This document shows, one piece after another, positions 1-6,833 of a stretch of 9,781 nucleotides of DNA (position 1 is its first letter; each line of letters begins with the position of its first letter). The stretch comes from JASEGV01 sp037443545. GTDB taxonomy: Bacteria > Bacteroidota > Ignavibacteria > UBA10030 > BY39. Under the pieces are notes generated by a model. It had not been told where the DNA came from, did not search any database, and was given only the letters and a program-made list of their open reading frames with translations. The position numbers were made by a program, and so were the translations under genes. The stretch covers positions 1-9,781 of the forward strand of contig JBBIOD010000071.1 in assembly GCA_037443545.1 (NCBI GenBank). Reading direction: 5' to 3'.

Positions 1-1013
1 TCGTACTTGTAATTTCGCAAAATCACCTGATTACCGGCTCTGCCAATTACATACTGCGGTAACAGGGGAATTTTTCCACCGCCACCGGGCGCATCAATAA
101 CATAATAAGGTATTGCAAGTCCCGATGTATGTCCCCGAAGTTTATCCATAATTTCCAAACCTTTACTTACAGTCGTGCGGAAATGATTTGCCCCTTTTGT
201 TATATCGGCTTGATACAGATAGTAAGGTTTAACACGCATAGCTAAAAGTTTTCGCATCAACTCCAACATTACATCGGAATCGTCGTTAACACCTTTCATT
301 AGGACAGCTTGATTGCCGAGGGGAATGCCGGCATCGGCTAACATTTCGCATGCTTTTTTTGCTTCGGGAGTAATTTCCCAAGGATGGTTGAAATGTGTAT
401 TGATATAAATAGGATGATACTTGCGTAGCATTTTAGTTAATTTTGGTGTAATCCGTTGAGGTAGCACGCAAGGCATTTTAGTTCCGAGGCGAATTATTTC
501 GATGTGAGGAATCTCCCTCAATCCTTTAAGAATTTTTTCTAACATAAAATCGGTCAGCATAAGAGGATCGCCGCCCGAAAGAATTACATCGCGGATTTCA
601 GGATGCGCCGCAATGTAGCTTATTCCATCCTGTATAAATTTCATATTAATTTTGGATGAATCGCCTACTTTACGTTTGCGCGTGCAGAAGCGGCAATACA
701 TCGAGCATTGACTTGTTGTAAGAAACAACACCCTATCGGGATAACGGTGCACAATGCTTGGGACAGGACTGTGCGAATCTTCAGCTAAAGGGTCTTCGGG
801 GAATCCATTGTTTTCCAACTCCTTTTCCGAAGGTATGCACTGAATCCAGATCGGGTCGCCCGGATACCTGATTAAACTTAAATAGTAGGGGTTTATGCGG
901 ATATGAAAGAGTTTGTTAAGCCGTTCTGCTAATGCGTTATCGAAGCCGAAGCGCTCAACTAAATCTTTTGAGCTATCGACACTCTTTCGTAGCATTTCTT
1001 GCCAAAGTTCCAT
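1..1013 (-). CDS. kamA: KamA-family radical SAM lysine 2,3-aminomutase (3' end cut by window edge)
   Basis: This enzyme is predicted to interconvert L-lysine and beta-lysine using a [4Fe-4S] cluster, S-adenosylmethionine and PLP in the cytosol. About 337 codons are present before the window edge. The radical-SAM cysteines are C103, C107 and C110 (CSMYCRFC). The PLP lysine is K314 in the PGGGGK motif. Two acidic residues, D270 and D307, lie 37 residues apart and fall where the clostridial lysine enzyme binds the substrate's distal amine (D293 and D330 there). Glutamate 2,3-aminomutases lack this pair, so lysine is the likely substrate. The cysteine of the GVNDC motif, a zinc ligand in the clostridial protein, is D245 here; the remaining zinc cysteines would lie beyond the edge. 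The ATG at 1013 follows GGAGGAA at 11 bases. It is the last visible gene of the ATP-grasp/GNAT operon. The EF-P-modifying homologue EpmB is a less likely alternative, given the context. Confidence 0.9.
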   Translation of the reverse strand, partial: MELWQEMLRKSVDSSKDLVERFGFDNALAERLNKLFHIRINPYYLSLIRYPGDPIWIQCIPSEKELENNGFPEDPLAEDSHSPVPSIVHRYPDRVLFLTTSQCSMYCRFCTRKRKVGDSSKINMKFIQDGISYIAAHPEIRDVILSGGDPLMLTDFMLEKILKGLREIPHIEIIRLGTKMPCVLPQRITPKLTKMLRKYHPIYINTHFNHPWEITPEAKKACEMLADAGIPLGNQAVLMKGVNDDSDVMLELMRKLLAMRVKPYYLYQADITKGANHFRTTVSKGLEIMDKLRGHTSGLAIPYYVIDAPGGGGKIPLLPQYVIGRAGNQVILRNYKY

Positions 1014-1024
1014 ACAAACCTAAA

Positions 1025-1031
1025 TTCCTCC
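1025..1031 (-). promoter_or_regulatory. Ribosome binding site of kamA
   Basis: Read on the minus strand this is GGAGGAA, ending 11 bases before the ATG at 1013. It is the strongest Shine-Dalgarno sequence of the operon. The two upstream internal genes start by abutting or overlapping the previous stop and lack a comparable site. This suggests kamA is initiated independently rather than by coupling. Confidence 0.7.
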
Positions 1032-1053
1032 AATGAATTTGTTATACATATTT

Positions 1054-1530
1054 CTATAGATATTTTCCATAAACCAAAAGGTCGTCGCCGACTCGATAAT
1101 ATTCTTTTATTCTCGATAAAATTTCATAACCGGCGCTTACATAAAAATCGCAAGTCTTTTGATACTTCGGCTGCGATGATGTTTCAGCTACTAAAAGCCG
1201 TCCGTTATTTTTTTTCACCGTTTCTTCTGCATGTTTGATCAATCGTTTTCCAATACCTTTACCTTGTGCAACGGGTGAAACTGCGATCCAATATAAATCG
1301 TAAGTTCCTTCGGTTAAAGGTGTGGGTCCGATGCAGATATAGCCTAAAACCTCGTTCCCTTCAACCGCTGTGTATAAATCGTAATCTTTTTGATTAGGAT
1401 TATTCAGGAAAAGATAAATGAGTTCGATAGCTACATCTACTTCAGCTTCTGTAAACGATTCAGTATGAACCAATAAATTACGTACGGGTTCTATATCGCC
1501 TTGCTCAAATTTTCTGATAGTTATTGACAT
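1054..1530 (-). CDS. GNAT-family N-acetyltransferase
   Basis: This is a 158-residue single-domain GNAT protein expected to transfer an acyl group from acyl-CoA to an amine. Motif A, which binds the CoA pyrophosphate, is at about residues 82-97 and contains Q89-G-K-G-I-G94. The C-terminal motif FYVSAGYE (129-136) is also typical. Its start overlaps the stop of the upstream ATP-grasp gene by 10 bases and has no obvious Shine-Dalgarno site, which indicates translational coupling. The neighbouring kamA recalls the beta-lysine acetyltransferase AblB of osmolyte synthesis. AblB proteins are considerably longer, about 270 residues from memory, so this is not a clear AblB. The substrate is unknown; beta-lysine or a peptide made by the neighbouring ligases is the natural guess. 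No signal peptide or membrane segment is visible. Confidence 0.85.
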   Translation of the reverse strand: MSITIRKFEQGDIEPVRNLLVHTESFTEAEVDVAIELIYLFLNNPNQKDYDLYTAVEGNEVLGYICIGPTPLTEGTYDLYWIAVSPVAQGKGIGKRLIKHAEETVKKNNGRLLVAETSSQPKYQKTCDFYVSAGYEILSRIKEYYRVGDDLLVYGKYL

Positions 1531-2603
1531 CGTTCGAGGGCCAATTCAACTATTTTATTTGTCATCATTTCAAAAGTCATTCCGGCTGTTCTTGCCGCGC
1601 GGGCGAAGCCGGCATCGGCTGCTATATCCGGATTTGGATTTACTTCCAATATGTATGGTTTATATTCTTTGGTCAAACGAAAATCGACTCTCGCATAATC
1701 GCGGCAGCCAATAATATTGTATGCCTTCAAAGCCATCGACTGTAAAGTTTTAGCAACGGCTTCGGGCAGCGGAGCCGGACAAATACCTTTTGTGCATTCG
1801 AATTCGTCGGTCCCTTTCATCCACTTGGCGTTGTATGTAATAATTTTATGATAATTATCGGGAAGTGTGGACATATCGACTTCGGAAACAGGCAGTGGAG
1901 TCGGGTTGGAGTTTCCTATAACAGCAACATTGATCTCACGTCCTTCAATATATTCTTCAATCAATGCCGGTTGGATGAATTTTTCAATTACAAAACGAAC
2001 GCGTTTCTTTAGATCTTCTAAATTATAGACAACCGATTCGTTGCTAATACCAACACTCGCATCTTCACGCGATGGTTTTACTATAATCGGAAACGACAAG
2101 CCATCTGCGGATACAAGGTCGTCAGTATTTTTTATCACTCGAAACTTCGGAGTCGGCAGATTATGATAACTTAAAATTTCTTTCACTCGCATCTTGTTCT
2201 GTGCCAAACCAAGTGTAAACGCATTGGCACCCGTGTATGGAATCCCTAACAATTCGTAAATACCGGCAACGTGCATTTCGTGTATCGACTCAGTCCCGAT
2301 ACTTTCACAAATGTTAAATATAAGATCCGGCTTTTCCTTTTTAAGGAAATCAATCAATCTGTAAATATCGCTGTTCACATTAAACAAAGTAGCTCGATAT
2401 TTCATTACCTGCAAAGCTTGTTTAATATCGTTCATTTCGTCAAGCACAGCTGCCTCCGACATATCAACCATTATATCAGCATCGGTTTGCGAAACTTCTC
2501 CCCCTTCGTATAAAACTCCCGTTTCGGAAATAAATTTCCTGCCTGTGGTGGTTGTAACCGTCGGTTCGTTATAAATTAAAGCAATATGTATCTTTTTATT
2601 CAT
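1521..2603 (-). CDS. D-Ala-D-Ala-ligase-like ATP-grasp ligase (second of a tandem pair)
   Basis: This 360-residue ATP-grasp enzyme is expected to make an amide or peptide bond through an acyl-phosphate. It aligns by eye along the Ddl fold: ATP lysines K137 and K176 (FPIIVKPS), the EEYIEGRE strand (216-223), the omega-loop-like YNAKW (257-261), R305 and D307 (RVD), and E320/N322 as Mg ligands (LEVNPNP). Two Ddl substrate features differ. The N-terminal GGxSxE signature after the first strand is absent, and the glycine of Ddl's NTSPGM segment is D326 here. D-Ala-D-Ala is therefore an unlikely product. The ATG directly abuts the TGA of the upstream ATP-grasp gene and has no Shine-Dalgarno, so coupling is likely. 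The two ligases share conserved stretches such as FNI(C/A)E and CRD(Y/W) and look like an old duplication. Its 3' end overlaps the GNAT gene by 10 bases. Confidence 0.9.
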   Translation of the reverse strand: MNKKIHIALIYNEPTVTTTTGRKFISETGVLYEGGEVSQTDADIMVDMSEAAVLDEMNDIKQALQVMKYRATLFNVNSDIYRLIDFLKKEKPDLIFNICESIGTESIHEMHVAGIYELLGIPYTGANAFTLGLAQNKMRVKEILSYHNLPTPKFRVIKNTDDLVSADGLSFPIIVKPSREDASVGISNESVVYNLEDLKKRVRFVIEKFIQPALIEEYIEGREINVAVIGNSNPTPLPVSEVDMSTLPDNYHKIITYNAKWMKGTDEFECTKGICPAPLPEAVAKTLQSMALKAYNIIGCRDYARVDFRLTKEYKPYILEVNPNPDIAADAGFARAARTAGMTFEMMTNKIVELALERCQ

Positions 2604-3722
2604 TCAAATATATTTATCTGTGTCATTATTCGCCAGCCCATATCTCTCAGCAGCAATATGCAAAACTTGTTGCATAAGTTGGTTGTAATTCAAACCAGCC
2701 GAGCGGGCTGCTTTGGGGAAACAGGAATTATCTTCCGGCTTCGGTAATATCCCAGGCAATGGGTTCAGCTCAAGAATGTTAGCTTTGCCATCGGCATCTA
2801 AGCGCACATCTATGCGGCACCAATCGCGGCATCGCATAACTTTATAAGTTTTCAAACAAACATCTTCGATTTCAGTTTGAAGAGCAGGAGAAATGCTTGC
2901 GGGACACTCGAATATATCTAACGGCGATTCTGAGTTATCCCAAATCCATTTTGCTTCGTAAGAATAAATCGGATTTACATTTTGTGGGAGCGAATCGAAT
3001 TTGATTTCGACTATAGGAAGGACACGAACATTGCTTCCGTTACCGAGCATCGCCACAGTAAATTCGCGCCCGTCGATAAATTGTTCCACCAAAGACGGTT
3101 GCTTGTAGGTGTTTAACACAAATTTTAATTGTGCAACTAACTCGTCCCAGTTCCGAACAATAGACGCATTGTAAATACCTTTGCTCGAACCCTCGTGTTG
3201 TGGCTTTACGATACTTGGGAAACGGACAGAAGCGCCAGCTAATTCAGATAGTTGGGAGATTAAAACAAAAGAAGGTGTAGGAATACCATTGTATGTTAGA
3301 ATTTCTTTAGTCCTTGCCTTATCGAGGCACAAACCGAGTGTTAAGGGGTCGGAACCGGTGTAAGGAATTTGGAGAAGTTCTAATATGGCAGGTATCTGTG
3401 CTTCACGCGAAACACCGTTTAATCCTTCGGCGATATTAAAAACGATATCCGGTTTTAATTGCTGAAGTTTATGGTAAGCATACTCGTCCGCTTCTATCAT
3501 AGTTACGTTGTGGATTTCTGCAAGAGCTTGACGCACTGCTTCGATAGTTTCAAACGTGTCCCACTCTGCATATATATCAGCGGATGTATTTACCGGTGTT
3601 CCACTAAATTTTTCCGAACTTGAATTATTCGACTGTTCGGAAGGCTCGCTATTCTTTTCTTCTTTAAGATCTTCCTTCTTTTGATTATACACGAGCGCAA
3701 CATTCAACGGAAGATTTATCAA
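2604..3722 (-). CDS. D-Ala-D-Ala-ligase-like ATP-grasp ligase (first gene of operon)
   Basis: This 372-residue ATP-grasp ligase of the Ddl-like type is predicted to be a cytosolic amide/peptide-bond-forming enzyme. Visible motifs are DIVFNIAEG (92-100), IPYTGS (119-124), K135, K173 (IVKP), VEQFIDGRE (212-220), the omega-loop-like YEAKW (255-259), R303/D305 (RID) and E318/N320 followed by PLPG. G324 therefore keeps the Ddl glycine that its partner has lost. The GGxSxE substrate motif of true Ddl is missing. Residues 14-40 form a Lys/Glu/Ser/Asn-rich low-complexity insertion right after the first strand, absent from the downstream paralogue. I accept the TTG start at 3722 because the LNVALVYN strand then aligns with the paralogue's IHIALIYN and no in-frame ATG or GTG lies nearby. 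A TGAGGA site lies 13 bases upstream. This is the first gene behind the promoter at 3829-3856. The substrate is unknown. Confidence 0.88.
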   Translation of the reverse strand: MINLPLNVALVYNQKKEDLKEEKNSEPSEQSNNSSSEKFSGTPVNTSADIYAEWDTFETIEAVRQALAEIHNVTMIEADEYAYHKLQQLKPDIVFNIAEGLNGVSREAQIPAILELLQIPYTGSDPLTLGLCLDKARTKEILTYNGIPTPSFVLISQLSELAGASVRFPSIVKPQHEGSSKGIYNASIVRNWDELVAQLKFVLNTYKQPSLVEQFIDGREFTVAMLGNGSNVRVLPIVEIKFDSLPQNVNPIYSYEAKWIWDNSESPLDIFECPASISPALQTEIEDVCLKTYKVMRCRDWCRIDVRLDADGKANILELNPLPGILPKPEDNSCFPKAARSAGLNYNQLMQQVLHIAAERYGLANNDTDKYI

Positions 3723-3736
3723 CGAACTCGTTCGTT
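3721..3736. repeat. Perfect inverted repeat overlapping the TTG start of the first ATP-grasp gene
   Basis: The sequence is aacgaac-tc-gttcgtt, 7-base arms around a 2-base centre. It sits between the Shine-Dalgarno-like TGAGGA and the TTG start codon, covering the first two bases of the start. It could be a protein operator, or in RNA a 6-bp hairpin with a four-base loop that limits initiation. A chance palindrome of this size is also possible. Confidence 0.45.
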
Positions 3737-3828
3737 CCTCATTAATTGTTAGACATATTTTTTATTTACTTCGTATCGGTTGCTTTTTGTTGTCGATTTT
3801 TTTTTCTGCAATCAATACTTACGGTGTA

Positions 3829-3856
3829 AATATAAACTTTTTTGTGTAGAAGTCAA
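3829..3856 (-). promoter_or_regulatory. Promoter of the ATP-grasp/GNAT/kamA operon
   Basis: On the minus strand, TTGACT (3856-3851) and TATATT (3834-3829) are separated by 16 bases and followed by TAC. Both hexamers are near the sigma-70 consensus, and the TATATTTAC shape suits Bacteroidota/Chlorobiota promoters. Transcription would begin near 3821 and leave a 5' leader of about 100 bases before the TTG at 3722. This makes the operon independent of recG read-through. Confidence 0.65.
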
Positions 3857-3874
3857 GTAAAAAATACATTTTTA

Positions 3875-3892
3875 AGAAAAAAATTTTTTTCT
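3875..3892. repeat. A/T-tract palindrome upstream of the operon promoter
   Basis: This is a perfect 18-base palindrome, nine bases agaaaaaaa followed by its complement. It lies 19 bases upstream of the -35 hexamer in transcription order. It has no GC-rich stem, so it is a poor terminator for recG. Its position and composition fit an UP-element-like or curved A-tract. The surrounding spacer (3723-3924) is very AT-rich and includes runs of nine and ten T on the plus strand. I see no other gene in it. Confidence 0.35.
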
Positions 3893-3924
3893 ATAAAGAA
3901 GTGTGAACGATTTTTTTTTTCCGA

Positions 3925-6189
3925 TCAGCCGACATTGATATAGGTGAGATATGTTTTTAACTTTTCGAAAAAATATTTCCTGAGTGATTGATGTTCTTGG
4001 TTACGAAGATGTGGATCGTCTGCAACGAGTTGAAATGCTTCCCGTCGAGCTAATGTTATGATGGGTCCGTCGTCGAGGACGTTAGCGATATGAAGTTCAG
4101 GCAAACCGCTTTGTCGTGTACCGAAGAAATCGCCCGGACCTCGAAGCTTCAAATCTATTTCTGAAATTTTAAATCCATCATTAGTTGCAAGCATTGTTTG
4201 GATACGTGTTAAAGCTTGCCCGTCCCCGCCCACTCCGCAGGCGGAAGTCAGGTCATCCTTCTGACGCTCTAATACGTTGATATTATTGAAGTTAGGGGAA
4301 TCAAATATTTCCGTATTATCCGTTTGGCGCTTTGAAATACGAGCCAACCAGTCTGGAACGACTAACAGACAATGCGATTGTTCAGCACCTCGTCCGACTC
4401 TGCCTCGTAGCTGATGCAACTGAGGAAGTCCGAACCTTTCAGCATGCTCAATCACCATCATCGTTGCGTTCGGGATATCAATACCGACTTCAATGACTGT
4501 TGTCGAGACGAGTATGTGGAGTTGTTTTGCTTTGAAAGCTTCCATGACCAGATCTTTTTCCTCTGACGACATCCTGCCGTGTATCAATCCCACCTTCAAG
4601 TCGGTGAATATCGTATCGCGGAACATTTCGTAACTTTCTACCGCAGCTTTCAAGTCCTGTTTCTCCGATTCTTCTATCAATGGATAAATTATATATACTT
4701 GTTGTCCCTTACCGACAGTCGCTCGTATCATCGTGTATAATCGTTCGCTTTCCGATTCAGCTAACATCTGAGTCTTTATCTGCTTCCTGTTCTTCGGCAT
4801 CTCATCGATAATTGATACATCCAAATCGCCGTAAACTGTCATCGAGAGTGTTCTCGGTATCGGCGTGGCTGTCATTACCAAAACATCAGGGTGAACATTA
4901 ACGCTCTCCATCCCCTTCCGCACAAGCTCCGCTCTCTGGTCAACACCAAAGCGGTGCTGCTCGTCGATAACCACAAAACCTAAGTGAGCAAACTCAACAC
5001 TTTCCTGTATCAAAGCGTGAGTTCCAACAATTATGTTAGCTCTTCCGTCTCTTATTTCTCCTAAAATATCAACTCTTAACTTTTTCCGCTGCCCGCCGAT
5101 TAACAAACGAGTGTTCACATTCACCTCTCTCAAAAACTGAGCAAAGGTTTTATAGTGCTGTTCTGCTAAAATTTCGGTAGGCGCCATAAATGCAACCTGA
5201 TAACCGTTATCTATCGCTATCAGCATTGCAATCAAAGCCACAACAGTTTTGCCGCTGCCAACATCGCCTTGAAGCAAGCGATTCATCTGCTTTGGCTGGT
5301 TCATATCGTCTGCAATTTCTTTTATTACTTTTATTTGAGCTTTCGTGAGTTTAAACTGGAGCGAATCGACTAACTTGCGGGCTAAATTACTTTTAACATT
5401 AAATGGTATTCCAGGAGCTTGAGCTTTGGTTTTCAACTTCCGGTAGGCAAGCAAAAGTTGGAAGCAAAACCATTCATCAAATTTCAAGCGATAACGGGAG
5501 GCATTTTTATTTTCAACTGTCTCGGGAAAGTGAATATTCCGTAAAGCGACAGAAAGCGGAAGCAGGTTTAAACGACTCAAAAAGCTTTCGGGGAAAAATT
5601 CTTCAGCTTGTTCTGCAAAATGATCGACAACCTCTTTCATAATTTTACGAAACACTGTATCGGTAATTCGAAGGTTTCTAAAATCTTCCCCCGAAGAATA
5701 TTTTGGTATTATTCCCTTCGTGTGTAAAAAACCTTTCAGGTTATCTTCATCACTCACTTCGAGTCGATCGATTCGTGGATGGATAAATTGTGGACGGTTC
5801 TGGAAAAAATTAAGCTTGCCCGAAACCGCCAACATTTCGCCAACCTGAAAAGCCGATTTGAAATAGTTTGCATTTTGAAAGAAGACGAGTGAAATGGTGC
5901 CAGTTGCGTCGCCTAATGTTATTACACATTTCCTCCTTGGCGGTCTGCCTGCTATATCGATAGCACGGATACTGCCAACAACTGATATCCGTTTAGTGGT
6001 ATCGGTAATGCCGCGGAGCGAACTGATTTCGGAAACTTGCGTCAAATCGAAATAGTCGAATGGAAAAAAATAGAGTAAATCGTGGACGGTATGGATTCCA
6101 CGATTTGCAAAAACTTCGGCACGCTTAGGACCAATCCCTTTTATATACTGTACAGGAGTTTTCAGATCGTATTTAATTACATTCTTCAC
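3925..6189 (-). CDS. recG: ATP-dependent DNA helicase RecG
   Basis: RecG remodels stalled replication forks and branch-migrates Holliday junctions. The 754-residue protein has an N-terminal wedge/OB region (about 60-145). Helicase motifs follow in order: Walker A GDVGSGKT (308-315), DEQH box (409-412), TATPIPRT (440-447), LIHGRM (535-540), TTVIEVGID (563-571) and QLRGRVGRG (593-601). The RecG-specific KLRGPGDFFGTRQSG follows at 681-695. The family is usually about 680-710 residues; the excess is mainly an insertion of about 40 residues near 611-661, between SHCLLV and NDGF. The GTG start at 6189 shares a four-base GTGA overlap with the preceding 75-codon ORF. The in-frame position suits the usual TP(V/I)xYxKGxGPKRA N-terminus, and no better start is present. 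No strong Shine-Dalgarno is visible. All catalytic motifs are intact, so it is probably functional. Confidence 0.97.
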   Translation of the reverse strand: MKNVIKYDLKTPVQYIKGIGPKRAEVFANRGIHTVHDLLYFFPFDYFDLTQVSEISSLRGITDTTKRISVVGSIRAIDIAGRPPRRKCVITLGDATGTISLVFFQNANYFKSAFQVGEMLAVSGKLNFFQNRPQFIHPRIDRLEVSDEDNLKGFLHTKGIIPKYSSGEDFRNLRITDTVFRKIMKEVVDHFAEQAEEFFPESFLSRLNLLPLSVALRNIHFPETVENKNASRYRLKFDEWFCFQLLLAYRKLKTKAQAPGIPFNVKSNLARKLVDSLQFKLTKAQIKVIKEIADDMNQPKQMNRLLQGDVGSGKTVVALIAMLIAIDNGYQVAFMAPTEILAEQHYKTFAQFLREVNVNTRLLIGGQRKKLRVDILGEIRDGRANIIVGTHALIQESVEFAHLGFVVIDEQHRFGVDQRAELVRKGMESVNVHPDVLVMTATPIPRTLSMTVYGDLDVSIIDEMPKNRKQIKTQMLAESESERLYTMIRATVGKGQQVYIIYPLIEESEKQDLKAAVESYEMFRDTIFTDLKVGLIHGRMSSEEKDLVMEAFKAKQLHILVSTTVIEVGIDIPNATMMVIEHAERFGLPQLHQLRGRVGRGAEQSHCLLVVPDWLARISKRQTDNTEIFDSPNFNNINVLERQKDDLTSACGVGGDGQALTRIQTMLATNDGFKISEIDLKLRGPGDFFGTRQSGLPELHIANVLDDGPIITLARREAFQLVADDPHLRNQEHQSLRKYFFEKLKTYLTYINVG
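4221..4248. repeat. GC-rich palindromic element inside recG
   Basis: This stretch is much richer in G+C than its surroundings and contains the inverted repeat tccgc-ag-gcgga (4234-4245). The arms extend further (act/agt) if one bulged base is allowed. It encodes the SACGVGGDGQ part of the RecG insertion (about residues 649-658), which has no counterpart in RecG as I know it. It looks like a short palindromic repeat inserted in frame. No second copy is visible in this window. Confidence 0.45.
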
Positions 6190-6413
6190 GGGAAGTAATA
6201 CAAATACTCGATACTATATAACTGCATAGTTAGTCTGTCAATCGATATCTGAATATGATTGATTTTATTTATTGTAGATTTAATTTGTTTCGATATTTCT
6301 GTTTTCTTTGCAGTTAAATGTTTTGGGCTGAGTGGTAATTCAATGTCGTCAAGAATTTCTTTTCGCGATTTTGGCTTATATTCTTCGAGAATAGTGCTGA
6401 GTAAATCAATCAT
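6186..6413 (-). CDS. Small hypothetical protein, 75 residues, overlapping the recG start
   Basis: I do not recognise this protein. It is short and charged, with a probable helical segment at about residues 35-65. Its tail (ISIDRLTMQLYSI, 56-68) loosely resembles the IDxLVYxLYGL ending common in type IIG and Eco57I-like DNA methyltransferases. It could therefore be the remnant C-terminus of such an enzyme. Its ATG sits in an ATGA overlap with the stop of an upstream 33-codon frame, and its TGA overlaps recG's GTG start by four bases. Those junctions look like a real operon arrangement, so it may still be translated and couple recG initiation. It lies at the end of a decayed accessory region, and function is doubtful. 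Confidence 0.45.
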   Translation of the reverse strand: MIDLLSTILEEYKPKSRKEILDDIELPLSPKHLTAKKTEISKQIKSTINKINHIQISIDRLTMQLYSIEYLYYFP

Positions 6414-6511
6414 GCTCTTTTACATTTGATTTCAACGACAGAACTATCGGCACCGATTAACAATCCTTGATGAATAGTGCAAAATTCTTTTAAAGGTTTT
6501 TTCCTCCTCAT
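6410..6511 (-). pseudogene. Short reading frame, possible C-terminal fragment of a lost gene
   Basis: This is a 33-codon frame from the ATG at 6511 to the TGA at 6410. That TGA shares four bases (ATGA) with the start of the 75-residue ORF. Its last residues, GADSSVVEIKCKRA, have the D...ExK pattern of a PD-(D/E)xK nuclease core. The piece is far too short to be such an enzyme. It overlaps the end of the neighbouring frame (6444-6833) in a different phase, next to runs of six and eight A. It is probably the tail of a gene broken by frameshifts. The motif similarity alone is weak evidence. Confidence 0.25.
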
Positions 6512-6833
6512 CAATCGTATTCAATTTTTTCTTTTTTTTATTAACAAATAAATGCCATTTCTTCTCAGTTAAATCACCTTGTAGTGTTGCGCTCTCGTAC
6601 ACCTCAATGTATTTATCAGAATATTCCTTCCTGTCAGCATGTTCGGAAGGATGTCTGAAATGTTTGGGAATGTTTTCCTGAAGATTCGGAGAAAAAAGTT
6701 CTTTCACTCGTATAACTTTGATTCTATGTTTTTTTCTTACATCAGCATTATGCTTTCCGTTTTTCATTTCCAGCAAAAATAACGTTGAATTGACCTTTGG
6801 CGCTTTCAAAAAGCTTTGTCGGTCCAAAATCAA
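6444..6833 (-). pseudogene. Unrecognised 129-codon frame, probably part of a decayed gene
   Basis: The frame opens with TTG directly after, and in phase with, the TGA that ends the ATPase remnant. It runs to 6444. The product is lysine- and histidine-rich, about residues 25-105 look like plausible coding sequence, and I recognise no domain. In the first 90 bases a competing frame starts at an ATG near 6837 and reads about 29 residues before a stop. At the other end, a further frame takes over near the A-runs around 6525-6540. This switching suggests a gene worn down by indels, or two remnants joined, rather than an intact protein. Its translation start is doubtful. Confidence 0.3.

Noticed and set aside
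999..1238. Plus-strand 79-codon frame across the kamA/GNAT junction
   Set aside because: It is antisense to the well-supported GNAT and kamA coding ends, with no ribosome binding site or recognisable protein feature.
1054..1530. GNAT as AblB, the beta-lysine acetyltransferase of osmolyte synthesis
   Set aside because: It is tempting beside kamA, but the protein is only 158 residues and the operon is led by two ATP-grasp ligases. The assignment is therefore left open.
1521..3722. The ATP-grasp genes as ddl for peptidoglycan synthesis
   Set aside because: The ATP and metal sites match, but the N-terminal GGxSxE substrate motif is absent from both and the PG glycine is lost in one. No mur genes are adjacent.
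3911..3920. Run of ten T on the plus strand next to the recG stop as a terminator
   Set aside because: recG is transcribed from the minus strand, where this is an A-run, and no GC-rich stem precedes a U-run. Nothing on the plus strand needs terminating there.
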